Assembly (NCBI GenBank): GCA_963791625.1
Contig: CAWBTA010000016.1
Coordinates: forward strand, 390,345 to 454,344
Length of the DNA: 64,000 nucleotides
Origin: JANMCE01 sp963791625
GTDB lineage: Bacteria > Actinomycetota > Acidimicrobiia > Acidimicrobiales > Ilumatobacteraceae
Direction: 5' to 3'
The notes beneath the pieces were generated by a model. It did no database searches and had not been told where the DNA came from. It worked only from the letters and a program-made list of their open reading frames with translations. Below, piece by piece: positions 45,397-54,349 of the stretch (position 1 is the stretch's first letter; every line of letters starts with the position of its first letter). A program made the position numbers and the translations under genes.

Positions 45397-47418
45397 CTAC
45401 AACCGGTCTTGAGCGCTGCAACCCGTGGAGGTGCCAATCGAGGTCCAGGCGCCGTCGGAGCCGAGGGACCAGACGTAGCGATCGTCGTCCAGACAGGCCT
45501 GAAGAATGCCGCGAACCCGACGACGAGACTCGTCCGACGTGATCGGAACCAACACCTCCACCCGCCGATCCAGGTTTCGTTCCATCAGGTCAGCCGAACC
45601 CATGAGCAGAGCCTCCCGACCGACGCCCTCGCCGTTGGCGAAACTGTAGATGCGCGAGTGCTCCAAGAAGCGGCCGAGAATCGAACGGACGCGAATGCCT
45701 TTCGACAGCCCCTCCACTCCTGGCCGCAGGCAACACGCACCCCGCACGATGAGATCGATGGCGACGCCCTCCTGCGACGCGCGGTAGAGCGCTTGGATCA
45801 TTTGCTCGTCGACGACGGCGTTGGACTTGATGACGATACGCCCGGCGGGGCCGTAGCTGGCCTCCAACGCGATGAGCCGGAGGAGTTCTTTGCGGAGGTG
45901 TTCGGGTGCGACCACCAGCGATCGGTAGGACTCAACTGCGCTGAACCCCGTGAGATGGTTGAACAGCTCCCCGACATCGCGTCCGATGTCGGGGTCGGCG
46001 GTGAACAATCCACCGTCTTCGTAGATAGCAGCGGTGGTGGCGTTGTAGTTGCCGGTGCCGATATGGGCGTAGCGGCGCATGCGGTTGCCTTCGCGTCGGA
46101 CCACGAGCACGCACTTGGCATGCGTCTTCAAACCCACGAGCCCGTACACCACGTGCACGCCGGCGTCCTCAAGCTGTCGGGCCCACGCAATGTTGGCTCC
46201 CTCATCAAACCGGGCGAAAAGCTCAACAAGCGCCACCACCTGTACACCAGCCCGCGCTGCACCGATGAGAGCCTCAATCACGGCACCGTCGCGTGACGTG
46301 CGATACAACGCCATCTTGATCGCTTCTGTTGCCGGGTCGGCCGCGGCGGCGCGGACAAACTCCACCACCGTGGCATCGAACGCCTCGTACGGATGGTGCA
46401 CGAAACGATCACCGTCACGGAGCACTTCGAAGATCGAGCCGCCGCTCGGACCCGGTAACCAGTTCGGAACGCGTGGCACACGCGTAGGGAAGTGATGCTC
46501 GGGAAGGTCGATGTTGGCGAGCTGGTGCAGACTGGACATGCCGAGCGGTCCACGGTGTGTGACGGCTGCGGCCGGCGAGAGATGCAGCTCGCGCATGAGC
46601 AGTTCGGCGATGCGAGGGTCAGCAGCCGGACCGAACTCGATGCGCACGGCCTTGCCGAAACGGCGACGGCGAAGTTCAAGCTCGACCGCTTCGAGGAGAT
46701 CATCAGCCTCATCACTGTCGACGGACAAATCGCTCTTGCGGGTGACACGGAACATGGCGTGGCCGGTGATCATGACATCGCCGAAGAGACGACCAAGGTG
46801 GGCGCCGATGAGGTGCTCGAGCAGCATGAACCGACCAGTGCTGTGCAAGCGCACGAAACGTGGCAGCACGTCAGGTACCTTGACCCGGGCGAACCGTTCG
46901 GACGAACCAGCCGAGATCAATACGCCGATGTTGAGCGACAGGTTTGAGATGGCAGGGAACGGATGGGCCGGGTCAACCGCTAGGGGCGTGAGCACCGGAT
47001 GGAGCAGCCGGTCGTAAAGGCTCGACGCTTCCGCACGCTCCTCTTCGGTGGTAGTCATCCAGTGCACGACTTCGATGCCGCAGTGAGCTAATTCTGGCAG
47101 GAGGACGTCCAGCACCAGCTTGTCGTGACGTTCCGCGAAACCCGCCGTCCGATCGAGCACTGAACGGAGCACGTCGGTCGGGTGCATGCCGTCGGCACCC
47201 GGGCCGTGCAGGCCGTTCGTGACCCGATCCTGGACACCCGCCACTCGAACTTCAAAAAACTCATCCATGTTGCCGGCGCAGATGGCCGCAAACCGCACCC
47301 GTTCGAGAAGCGGCACCGAGGCGTCGAACGCGAGCGACATGACCCGATCATTGAAATCGAGCCACGACAGCTCCCTATTGAAGGAGCGGAAATCTGCGAT
47401 CGGGGCGGGAAGCATCAC
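45397..47418 (-). CDS. ppk1: polyphosphate kinase 1
   Basis: 673 aa, full length. N-terminal FNRELSWLDFNDRV, the middle domain with GNMDEFFEVRV, and two phospholipase-D-like domains with the autophosphorylated His433 in GLKTHAKCV and a second His in EHSRIYSFANG. It makes polyphosphate from ATP at the membrane. Placed beside the pst operon and downstream of a PHO box, so it is probably phosphate-regulated. ATG at 47418 or the adjacent ATG at 47415. Confidence 0.95.
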   Translation of the reverse strand: MMLPAPIADFRSFNRELSWLDFNDRVMSLAFDASVPLLERVRFAAICAGNMDEFFEVRVAGVQDRVTNGLHGPGADGMHPTDVLRSVLDRTAGFAERHDKLVLDVLLPELAHCGIEVVHWMTTTEEERAEASSLYDRLLHPVLTPLAVDPAHPFPAISNLSLNIGVLISAGSSERFARVKVPDVLPRFVRLHSTGRFMLLEHLIGAHLGRLFGDVMITGHAMFRVTRKSDLSVDSDEADDLLEAVELELRRRRFGKAVRIEFGPAADPRIAELLMRELHLSPAAAVTHRGPLGMSSLHQLANIDLPEHHFPTRVPRVPNWLPGPSGGSIFEVLRDGDRFVHHPYEAFDATVVEFVRAAAADPATEAIKMALYRTSRDGAVIEALIGAARAGVQVVALVELFARFDEGANIAWARQLEDAGVHVVYGLVGLKTHAKCVLVVRREGNRMRRYAHIGTGNYNATTAAIYEDGGLFTADPDIGRDVGELFNHLTGFSAVESYRSLVVAPEHLRKELLRLIALEASYGPAGRIVIKSNAVVDEQMIQALYRASQEGVAIDLIVRGACCLRPGVEGLSKGIRVRSILGRFLEHSRIYSFANGEGVGREALLMGSADLMERNLDRRVEVLVPITSDESRRRVRGILQACLDDDRYVWSLGSDGAWTSIGTSTGCSAQDRL

Positions 47419-47485
47419 AGGGAAATCAGATCGTCGCAGAGGCTCACCAATGCGATCCAGCCTTATGGGTCATATTTCCGCCTTT

Positions 47486-47503
47486 GTTCACTTTCCGTTC
47501 ACC
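47486..47503 (+). promoter_or_regulatory. candidate PHO box between ppk1 and the tyrosine phosphatase gene
   Basis: GTTCACT-TTCC-GTTCACC on the plus strand: direct 7-mers at 11-bp spacing, matching the pstS box, including the TTCC linker. It lies 79 bp before the phosphatase ATG and about 70 bp before the divergent ppk1 start, so it could act on either. A further GTTCAC half-site occurs at about 47551. Confidence 0.68.
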
Positions 47504-47581
47504 TTGGTCATTCGTCACACGCGAGCTGTTCTTTCCACGTTGGACACCGCCCGTTCACACTCGCTTGATAGGAAGGCAGAC

Positions 47582-48370
47582 ATGTTCATCACCACGGAAA
47601 CCCCTGACGCCGCGGCGCCGAACCGAATCCTTGACCTGGACGGCCCCCTCAACTTCCGCGACATCGGCGGCTACCCGGTCGGCAGTGACCGTTTCGTGCG
47701 CACCGGGCTGCTGTTTCGCAGCGACGGTCTGGATACCCTCTCACCCGCCGACGCCCTGCTCCTCATAGACGTTGTCGAGCTGTCGACCGTCGTCGACCTG
47801 CGGTCCGAGGAGGAGCTGGCTCGCACCGGTCCGAGCCTGCTTGAGCAGGGTGGCGTGGCGGTGCACCACCTGCCTATCGTCGATCGCACGCAGCAGTTCT
47901 TCGGTGACGGAGAGCCGCGCATAAGTGTCGCCTACCTCAAGATCATCGGCGAGGCTGAGGAGCGATTCGCCGCAGCCGTACAACTGCTGGCCGACCTCGA
48001 TGGACCGGCGGTATTCCACTGTGCCGCAGGCAAGGATCGCACCGGTCTGCTGGCCGCCTTCGTGCTCGAACTGCTCGGCGTCGATGACGACCTCATCGCC
48101 GAGGACTACGCCCTCACCGCCGCCATCATGCCCGGGTTTCGGCAGCGCATGGAACGGCGCATGGAGAACGAACCTGAGTTGCGCAAACGAATGGAAGAGT
48201 CGGGCCGTACACCCGAGATGCTCGACGAAATGCTGTCGGCCAGGGCCAGCACGATTCACCTGGTCTTTACGGCGCTTCGGGCCGAGTACGGCTCCATCGA
48301 AAGCTGGCTGCTGCAGAAGGGACTCCGTTCTTCAGCACCCGATCAGCTGCGTAATCGTCTGATCGGTTGA
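47582..48370 (+). CDS. tyrosine-protein phosphatase (IphP/PtpB type)
   Basis: 262 aa. The P-loop HCAAGKDRTG (Cys147) has the Lys-Asp pattern of the PtpB/IphP group. N-terminal NFRDIGGYP and LFRSDGLDTLSP are typical. It removes phosphate from phosphotyrosine and possibly phosphoinositides; no secretion signal is present. GGAAGG lies before the ATG. Placed under a PHO box, suggesting expression in phosphate starvation. Confidence 0.9.
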   Translation: MFITTETPDAAAPNRILDLDGPLNFRDIGGYPVGSDRFVRTGLLFRSDGLDTLSPADALLLIDVVELSTVVDLRSEEELARTGPSLLEQGGVAVHHLPIVDRTQQFFGDGEPRISVAYLKIIGEAEERFAAAVQLLADLDGPAVFHCAAGKDRTGLLAAFVLELLGVDDDLIAEDYALTAAIMPGFRQRMERRMENEPELRKRMEESGRTPEMLDEMLSARASTIHLVFTALRAEYGSIESWLLQKGLRSSAPDQLRNRLIG

Positions 48371-48488
48371 CCTCAAGTCATTCAGGAAGAATTCCCACTT
48401 CGTTCATAGTGCCGTTGCCATAACAACCCGTACCGGTTCACTCTCGGGTGGAAGAGTCGACATTGTTCGAATTGACGCAAGTTAAGGA

Positions 48489-49256
48489 ATGGCGGCAGTG
48501 GTGGGAGTAGCAACCGTGGCGAGAGACCAGCAAAGCTGGACCAGTTCGTCGGCGTTCAAGATTCTGCTGGCCGAGGCCGACGACGAGCACGCGAAGAAGC
48601 TCAGCAAAATCTTCACCATCGAAGGCTTCTCCGTTGTTGTCGCCCGAGATGGCCGGGAAGCCATCGAGTTGTTCGATTCAATCCGCCCGGGTGTCGTGCT
48701 CACCGATGTTTCCCTTCCTCGGCTATCGGGCATGGATCTTTGCCGCCACATCCGCCTGACGTCATCGGTTCCGGTGATCTTCTTGAGTTCCCGCTTCAGC
48801 GAAATGGATGTCGTGCTCGGCTTCGAGATGGGCGCCGACGACTATGTGGCCAAACCGTTCCGGGTGCGTGAATTGGTGGCGCGTGTGCGAGCCGCCCATC
48901 GTCGCGAGCTTGAGCGCAAGGGTCCCGACCAGGTGTTGGCCACCGGCGTTTACGAGTACGGCGACCTGCGCATGGATCTGGCCAAACACGAAGTAACCGT
49001 CCATGGCACCCCCGTCATCTTGGCCCGCAAAGAGTTCAAGGTGCTCTCCATTCTGCTGACCAATCCCGGGCGTGCCATCTCACGGGAGACGCTGATTTCG
49101 AGTGTCTGGGGCAGTGACTACTACGGGGACACCAAGACGCTCGACGTGCATGTGAAGCGCATCCGCCGAAAGATCGAAGCTGGGGGCGAGGCAACTCGTC
49201 GCATCCTGACTATCAGAGGACACGGCTATCAGTTCAAGCCGACACCCGACGAGTAA
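48489..49256 (+). CDS. orphan OmpR-family response regulator, RegX3 paralogue
   Basis: 255 aa. Receiver with AEADDE, Asp73 in LTDVSLPR and AKPFRVREL; winged-helix domain with VWGSDYYGDTKTLDVH, identical over 16 residues to RegX3 at 37330. No histidine kinase adjoins, unlike RegX3. It probably recognises the same or a very similar site and may be cross-phosphorylated or phosphorylation-independent. ATG at 48489; a GTG at 48519 would remove 10 residues that precede the receiver. Confidence 0.88.
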   Translation: MAAVVGVATVARDQQSWTSSSAFKILLAEADDEHAKKLSKIFTIEGFSVVVARDGREAIELFDSIRPGVVLTDVSLPRLSGMDLCRHIRLTSSVPVIFLSSRFSEMDVVLGFEMGADDYVAKPFRVRELVARVRAAHRRELERKGPDQVLATGVYEYGDLRMDLAKHEVTVHGTPVILARKEFKVLSILLTNPGRAISRETLISSVWGSDYYGDTKTLDVHVKRIRRKIEAGGEATRRILTIRGHGYQFKPTPDE

Positions 49257-49260
49257 CGGT

Positions 49261-50550
49261 GTGAACCAGCCGACGAAGGCTGGCTTGCCGCTGTCGGGCT
49301 TTCGCGTGCAGTTCGGTGTTGTCGCGCTTGCAACCGCGATCCTGGTCGTGGGCTTCGGCATCGTTCTGCTGACCTCGCCGCGCGACATTCGAACGAAGAC
49401 ATCAAACGTAGCGGTGAGTCCGGTTGGCCCGCCGGGCGTCGCGACGGCGCTCGACCCTTCCACCGTCCCTACGAACCTGGCGCCGGTCACCACACATGGG
49501 GCGCCAACTACGACTGAATCGCCACGAAAGTCGTTGACCGAGCTGTCGGCCGCGGTCGTTCAGATCCGGCGGTTCGCCGCGTCGGGTGAGGCGTGCACCA
49601 ACAGTACCGGTGTTGTTCTCACCGCAGACGGCCTTATCCTCACCAGCTATCAGGGTGTTGCGGCGACGCCCGGCTGCGACAACCCCGACCTGCTTCTTGC
49701 GTTCGTGGAGGGCACCGATTCCGCTCCCAAGGTTCGCTTCCGCGGTCACGTCGCGGGCGAGAATGCCGCGGTCGATTTGGCGGTGGTGCAGATCGACCGC
49801 GACTCACAGGGCCGCCGCGTGCCGTTGCCTGCCTTGACCCCGGTCGAACTGTCGCACGCAGTCATTCCAGGCGATGGTGTAGCTGTTCGCACCCTGGCCT
49901 TTTCGCAGGCCGAGTCAGCCACACTTTCGGTCCTGTCGGGCACAGCTGCTCTGCCGTCGGCCGACGCCGACTGGTTGAACCTCACGTCGCCGATTCCGTC
50001 GGGTGGCGTGGGTGCGGGCGTGTTCGATATCAGCGGCCATCTGCTCGGTATTGTCACCCAGGCCGGCTGGAACGACACGTTGACGCAGGCTCGACCGATC
50101 GCGCTGGCTGGTTCTCTCCTGCAGCGGGTTGGTGTCGACTACATCGCTGCTGCCGGTACGCCAGTCGCAGACACGACGATACCGCAGTCGGTGGCCTCGG
50201 TTGCGACGGGTTCGGTCAAGGTGAGCGGTGTGCAGCTCACGGCCGGAAAGGTTGCGGGATCGGCCGCGCCGCTTCCTGCCGTGAAATCGCTTCCGGGCGG
50301 TTCACCCACCGCCTGCATTTTCTGGACGATCGAAGGAGTGCGGCCGGGTATGAAACATGGTGGGGTGTGGCTCGTGAACGGCTTACCGGCTACGAGCGCA
50401 ACCGACCTGAGGTGGAACCAATCGACCAAGGAGCGCACCAACTGGTGCTGGCCGACGAAGAGCGGCCCGTTGCCCAGCGGCACCCATACGTTCCGGTACT
50501 CGGTTGAGGGCAAACAGGTGCTCGACTTCTCCTTCACCGTCGGCCCGTAG
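49261..50550 (+). CDS. membrane-anchored trypsin-like protein, probably inactive
   Basis: 429 aa. TM helix (about 18-38), Thr/Pro-rich stalk (50-85), then a chymotrypsin-fold region (90-290): GVVLTADGLILTSYQGV, DLAVVQIDRD, GVFDISGHLLGIVT. The catalytic His position (normally TNNHV) reads TSYQGV, and the Ser block (GNSGGP) reads PSGGVGAG. Asp seems kept. The C-terminal 110 residues have two Cys (CIFWTIEG, NWCWPTKSG) and form another beta domain. The extracellular domain probably binds rather than cleaves. It starts 4 nt after the orphan regulator, so the two are an operon. Confidence 0.65.
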   Translation: MNQPTKAGLPLSGFRVQFGVVALATAILVVGFGIVLLTSPRDIRTKTSNVAVSPVGPPGVATALDPSTVPTNLAPVTTHGAPTTTESPRKSLTELSAAVVQIRRFAASGEACTNSTGVVLTADGLILTSYQGVAATPGCDNPDLLLAFVEGTDSAPKVRFRGHVAGENAAVDLAVVQIDRDSQGRRVPLPALTPVELSHAVIPGDGVAVRTLAFSQAESATLSVLSGTAALPSADADWLNLTSPIPSGGVGAGVFDISGHLLGIVTQAGWNDTLTQARPIALAGSLLQRVGVDYIAAAGTPVADTTIPQSVASVATGSVKVSGVQLTAGKVAGSAAPLPAVKSLPGGSPTACIFWTIEGVRPGMKHGGVWLVNGLPATSATDLRWNQSTKERTNWCWPTKSGPLPSGTHTFRYSVEGKQVLDFSFTVGP

Positions 50551-50564
50551 GCCAGGGGAAACGG

Positions 50565-51368
50565 CTAGCCAACCCGCCCGGGGGTTCGCCGCCGCGGCAG
50601 GGCTGCAAGGGTGATGCCGACGATAAGGAATGCGCCAGCGGTAGCCAGTAACGAACGGACATCGCCACCGGTGCGTGGCAGCGATTTCGGCTTTGCCGTC
50701 ACCGCGAGCACGGCGACGGTCGAGCCGGGTGACACCGCTCCCGGCAAGACGATCGCGGTCGCGATCGACGTCGATGAAGTCGATGCCGCGGACGTCGTCG
50801 AGGTTGTCGATGTCGTCGTGGCGGCCGGGTCCTTTACCGTCACGACCGGGGTACATGAGCAGGCCGTAGACGAGATGGTAGTCGTGGTCGTTGCAATACT
50901 GGCCGACGTAGTGCATGGACTGGTGAACGTGGTTGCCAACGGGTTAGTGGGAACGAGCTTGCCGTCTCGCGCCGCCGTGTCGCTGACCAACAGGTCGTAG
51001 GTGACGGTTTGGGTGACGGCATCTTTCCCGAAGTAGGTGCCCGAGCCGGTGAAGCTGATTGTGCGCGACGGAGCAGTGGGGAAGATCGCCTTTTGGGCCT
51101 GGGACGTCAGTATGAGGCCGCCGGCTGAGGCGCTCTTCGCCGTGACGCTGAAGCCGTTGATGGCGCTGGTGACCGAGAAGTTCCAGGCCACCGCCCACTC
51201 GCCCGTGGTTGCATTCAGACACTTGGTGGGAAGGCCAACAAGGCTGGCGTCAATTGCGAATCCGTCAACGGGTGGCAAAGCGGCGGCCGAAGCGGCACGC
51301 GTCGGCACCAGTGAAAGAGCAATGGTGGCGGCCGCTGCGAGCCACCGAGCATTCCGCGTGCGCATCAT
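50565..51368 (-). CDS. LPXTG cell-wall-anchored surface protein
   Basis: 267 aa. Signal peptide (about 1-28), a beta-rich ectodomain (30-150) with two Cys, a Ser/Thr-rich stalk with CSC, then LPRTGG at about 230, a hydrophobic helix and PRRRTPGR tail: a full sortase signal. Sortase is not encoded in the window. The start overlaps the stop of the upstream surface-protein gene by 4 nt, so they are co-expressed. Confidence 0.8.
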   Translation of the reverse strand: MMRTRNARWLAAAATIALSLVPTRAASAAALPPVDGFAIDASLVGLPTKCLNATTGEWAVAWNFSVTSAINGFSVTAKSASAGGLILTSQAQKAIFPTAPSRTISFTGSGTYFGKDAVTQTVTYDLLVSDTAARDGKLVPTNPLATTFTSPCTTSASIATTTTTISSTACSCTPVVTVKDPAATTTSTTSTTSAASTSSTSIATAIVLPGAVSPGSTVAVLAVTAKPKSLPRTGGDVRSLLATAGAFLIVGITLAALPRRRTPGRVG

Positions 51369-52127
51369 CGACTCGCTCCTTCCACGGGGACGGAGACTGT
51401 GGCGAGACGACGACGACGCATGGCGAACCAGCCGATGCCAAGTCCACCAAGAGCAGATGCGAGCAGTGAGGGGACGAAGCTCGCCTCAGGCACCACGGCC
51501 GGAACGGCGCCTTCGGAGCACACGGAGGGCGAGATCGCTTGGATCCATGAGCCGGACTCGATACCGGTCTGGTTGGTGATCGTGCCCGTGAGCCCGGCGA
51601 AGTTCACACCCGCAGCGACGTCGCAAACCGTTCGACCCGCCGCATTCGGCACCGTGAGTGTGAAGTCGACCGTCCGCCTGCTGCCGGTGCCCTGGACGGT
51701 CGCCTTGTCGCCCTCATAGGCGCGCATCGATTCACCCTGATCGAACAGTCCGTTGCCGTTCACGTCGATCCACACGCAGTCAAGCACGTCAATGGAGGTG
51801 ACGGCCGCCGGGATCGGACCGGTGAGGGTGACGGAGAAGGTGGCCGTGCCGTCGTTGTTATCCACCCGGGTGATCGACTTGGTGACCGCGACAGCTGCGG
51901 ACGGAACGGTGATGGGGTTCCCCGTAACCGGGTTCACCTTGTCGGGTGCTACCGAGCGCGATGCAGACCGGGTTGATGCGGGGAGGCACGGTGGGGTCGA
52001 TACCGGGGATGTCACCCACATAGATGGCAGGGCACGTGCATTCGACGGCGCCGACCCCGGGCGCGGCAACGAACACCGCCATGGCGACCAATACGGCGCA
52101 GCATCGCTTCGCTTTCGAACTTCGCAT
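51365..52127 (-). CDS. surface protein with VPEA-type C-terminal signal, frameshifted
   Basis: About 253 aa. A signal peptide (to about 28, cleavage near GVGA) and ECTCPAIYVGDIPG are in one frame; the rest (SVAPDKVNPVTGNP onward) is in another. One extra base at about 51950-51960 explains the break. The ectodomain has VLDCVWIDVNGNGLFD, TVCDVAAG and SGSWIQAISPSVCSE, with four Cys in the same order as in the 55794 paralogue. The C-terminus is VVPEASFVPSLL, a hydrophobic helix, and MRRRR. No known enzyme motif. Confidence 0.7.
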
Positions 52128-52220
52128 CAAAAATGCCGCCTAACCCAGAAAAACCCGCACTTGAGTTTGCCGGACGAAACCGACGCCAAGATGGACAAAT
52201 CGAGAACGAGAACGGAACTC

Positions 52221-52862
52221 TCAGCCTACGAGCACGCGGTCGCGGTAAGACCGGAGCACTCCCGGCGGGTCTTTGCGGCGCTGGAAGACGTAGAGGTTGT
52301 TGAGACCGAACTGAAAGCGACGGTGTGCTTTCAGGAAGAGGCCCGCACCGGTCATGGCGGCCAACGCATGCTGCGGGTCGGCAATGCTGTCAATCTCGCT
52401 CTGGAGCGCTGACGCAACGAACCGTGAAGGCACCGTGGCGATGAAGCGGCCGCCCGGTTCAAGCAGATAGGCAATAGTGCTGGCCCAGCGCGACAGCTGC
52501 GCCGAGGACGTGTGGTGCAGCGCCGACATCATGACGATGGCGTCGAAGCGCCCCAGACCCTCGACGGCTTCGGGAAACTCGCCGCGGGTGAGCGCGAACG
52601 TTGATGTCCAGCACGGGGTAAGGCAGGGGTCGAGACCGATGCTGGCTTCGCCGTGGTCGGCGAAGGCTTCAAGGAACTCGCCGTGCCGGGTGCCGACCTC
52701 CAGCACCCGATCTCCCGGCCACACAAACGGCACCGCGTGTCGGATACTGCTTCGTTCGAAGTACCGATTCAGCCACGTCATGTCTGTCGTCTGCCCCATG
52801 CCGATATTCCAGTCCAGACGACCCACCCGCCGCATGCCCAAACGCGAGGTTTCCACTGCCAT
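52221..52862 (-). CDS. class I SAM-dependent methyltransferase
   Basis: 213 aa. Motif I is RVLEVGTRHGEFLEAFA, motif II SIGLDP, motif IV FDAIVMMSALHHTSS and post-motif LLEPGGRFIATVPS. The C-terminal FGLNNLYVFQRR resembles that of the methyltransferase at 60202. It could modify a glycan or lipid; substrate unknown. ATG at 52862 used; several in-frame ATGs follow within 30 residues. Confidence 0.75.
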   Translation of the reverse strand: MAVETSRLGMRRVGRLDWNIGMGQTTDMTWLNRYFERSSIRHAVPFVWPGDRVLEVGTRHGEFLEAFADHGEASIGLDPCLTPCWTSTFALTRGEFPEAVEGLGRFDAIVMMSALHHTSSAQLSRWASTIAYLLEPGGRFIATVPSRFVASALQSEIDSIADPQHALAAMTGAGLFLKAHRRFQFGLNNLYVFQRRKDPPGVLRSYRDRVLVG

Positions 52863-52926
52863 TCACCGAGCTGTAACGCTGACGTTGTTCTGCATCCAAG
52901 CGGCCACCAACTGACCGGATGTCACA

Positions 52927-52953
52927 CTACGAATACTTACTCTGATATTGTAG
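52927..52953. promoter_or_regulatory. imperfect palindrome upstream of vapB
   Basis: CTACGAATA-N10-TATTGTAG: arms pair except for one bulged G. It ends 6 nt before the antitoxin ATG and includes GATATTGTAG, an AT-rich -10-like segment. Toxin-antitoxin complexes usually bind such palindromes. Confidence 0.5.
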
Positions 52954-52958
52954 ACAGC

Positions 52959-53216
52959 ATGACTTCCCTTACGCTCATGAAGGTCACACAGGGCGGACAG
53001 ATCTCGATTCCGGCCGACGTGCGGCGGCGTTGGAACACCGATCGCGTGGTAGTGATCGACACTCCCGACGGCCTTATTGTGCGACCGTTCGACCCCAATG
53101 CTGCTGATCGCATCATGGGGAAGTACGCCCGTCCAGGTGCCATGACAAGTGACGAGATGCGACGAACCGCTCGCGACGAAGATGCGGAGCGCGAGGCTCG
53201 GTTTGATCGTCCTTGA
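52959..53216 (+). CDS. vapB: VapB-like antitoxin with AbrB/MazE-type DNA-binding domain
   Basis: 85 aa. LTLMKVTQGGQISIPADVRRRW is the swapped-hairpin AbrB fold (shortened key: GGQISIPADVRRRW), followed by VVVIDTPDGLIVRP. The C-terminal acidic and Arg-rich tail (TARDEDAEREARFD) should wrap the toxin. It overlaps the toxin gene, ensuring coupled translation. Autorepression through the upstream palindrome is likely. Confidence 0.85.
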   Translation: MTSLTLMKVTQGGQISIPADVRRRWNTDRVVVIDTPDGLIVRPFDPNAADRIMGKYARPGAMTSDEMRRTARDEDAEREARFDRP

Positions 53217-53637
53217 TGCTCAGGCGTTCATTGCCTACACAACCAACGAGCCGGGCGCCGCGGTCGTACGAGATCAGATCAAGACCAGGCAGCAGGTACT
53301 TTTGTCTACGGCGAACCTCACCGAGGTCACCTACTTCCTCGGGCGCACCCGAGGAGCGACGCCAGCCTCGGTCTATGCCGACATCATCGAGTTAGAAATT
53401 CACGTCACCAGGCTCGATGAAGGCTGCGCCCTTGAAGCGGCGAGCCTTCGCCTGCGTCATTACCACCGGGTCCGTCGGCCGGTCAGCCTGGCCGACTGCT
53501 GTGCGGCTGCGCTCGCTCTCGATCGCGGGGCTGCGCTCGTGACGAGCGATGGCCCGCTTCTCGACCTGATGATCGAGGAACAGGGTGATGTCTTGCCGAT
53601 ACCCGCCAGTGACGGCTCACTCTGGTCGCCCGGTTAG
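53182..53637 (+). CDS. vapC: VapC-like PIN-domain toxin
   Basis: 151 aa with ATG at 53182; a TTG at 53203 would begin just before the fold. PIN acidic residues: Asp in IVLDAQAFIAY, Glu in NLTEVTYFL, Asp in VSLADCCAAALA and Asp in LVTSDGPL. VapC toxins are Mg2+-dependent RNases that cut tRNA or rRNA. The 35-nt overlap with vapB is typical. Confidence 0.87.
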   Translation: MRSARLGLIVLDAQAFIAYTTNEPGAAVVRDQIKTRQQVLLSTANLTEVTYFLGRTRGATPASVYADIIELEIHVTRLDEGCALEAASLRLRHYHRVRRPVSLADCCAAALALDRGAALVTSDGPLLDLMIEEQGDVLPIPASDGSLWSPG

Positions 53638-53649
53638 CTTGCGTGACCC

Positions 53650-54318
53650 TCAGCGTTGGTAGGTCAACATGGTGGGGCCGACGTTGTTGTCGAGCCAGTC
53701 GGTGAGGGGCTCGCTATCCTTCCAAAACTTCATCGCCACCGCCCGGACCTGGGGCGAGGTGACGACGGCCACGTCGCTGATAGCGACCGACGCAATGAGC
53801 CCCTTCCAACGCAGCAGCTCAATGCGAGGATGGTCGGCCGCATAGCCCTTGGGCGCGGTCTTGAGTGGAGGGTTTCCGCCCGGTCCGATCTCGTAACCCT
53901 TCTTGCGAAGCGCGGCGATGATCTTGAGAAGTTGGGCGCCGCGAACGTCGTCGTCGATTGCCGCGCGTTGGCGGGCAATCTGGTCGTTCTGCATCATGTA
54001 TTGGCCTGCCGCCACCAACAGCCCGGTTGCGGCCAAGTGGGTATAGCGAATGGAGCCGCCTTCAGTTTCGCTGGTCGCGCCGTGCATGGTTTTGTAGGGC
54101 GACTTGTCCTTGGCGAAACGCACGTCACGGTTCGGTCGAAAGACGTGGAACGGCTGGAAGTCCGCTGGCAACGACGCAAGGAACGACTCCATCGCGCCCT
54201 TCACCTGGAGGTCGTACACCGCCTTGTGCGCCGTCCAGTAGGCCTTGGAGTTGTCGTCCTCGAGGCCTTCGTAGAACGCCAGTGCCTCTGCTGAAAAACC
54301 TTCAAACGTCGCAGCCAT
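53650..54318 (-). CDS. DUF2461 family protein
   Basis: 222 aa. Family pattern: FYEGLEDDNSKAYWTAHKAVYD, FRPNRDVRFAKDKSPYKTM (key: RDVRFAKDKSPYKT) and GYEIGPGGNPPLKTAPKGYA near the middle. This family is widespread and its function is unknown. The gene converges with vapC and is 31 nt downstream of the DUF1800 gene. Confidence 0.88.
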   Translation of the reverse strand: MAATFEGFSAEALAFYEGLEDDNSKAYWTAHKAVYDLQVKGAMESFLASLPADFQPFHVFRPNRDVRFAKDKSPYKTMHGATSETEGGSIRYTHLAATGLLVAAGQYMMQNDQIARQRAAIDDDVRGAQLLKIIAALRKKGYEIGPGGNPPLKTAPKGYAADHPRIELLRWKGLIASVAISDVAVVTSPQVRAVAMKFWKDSEPLTDWLDNNVGPTMLTYQR

Positions 54319-54349
54319 GTGCGTAGCTTGCCACGCCGGCGGGACCGGC

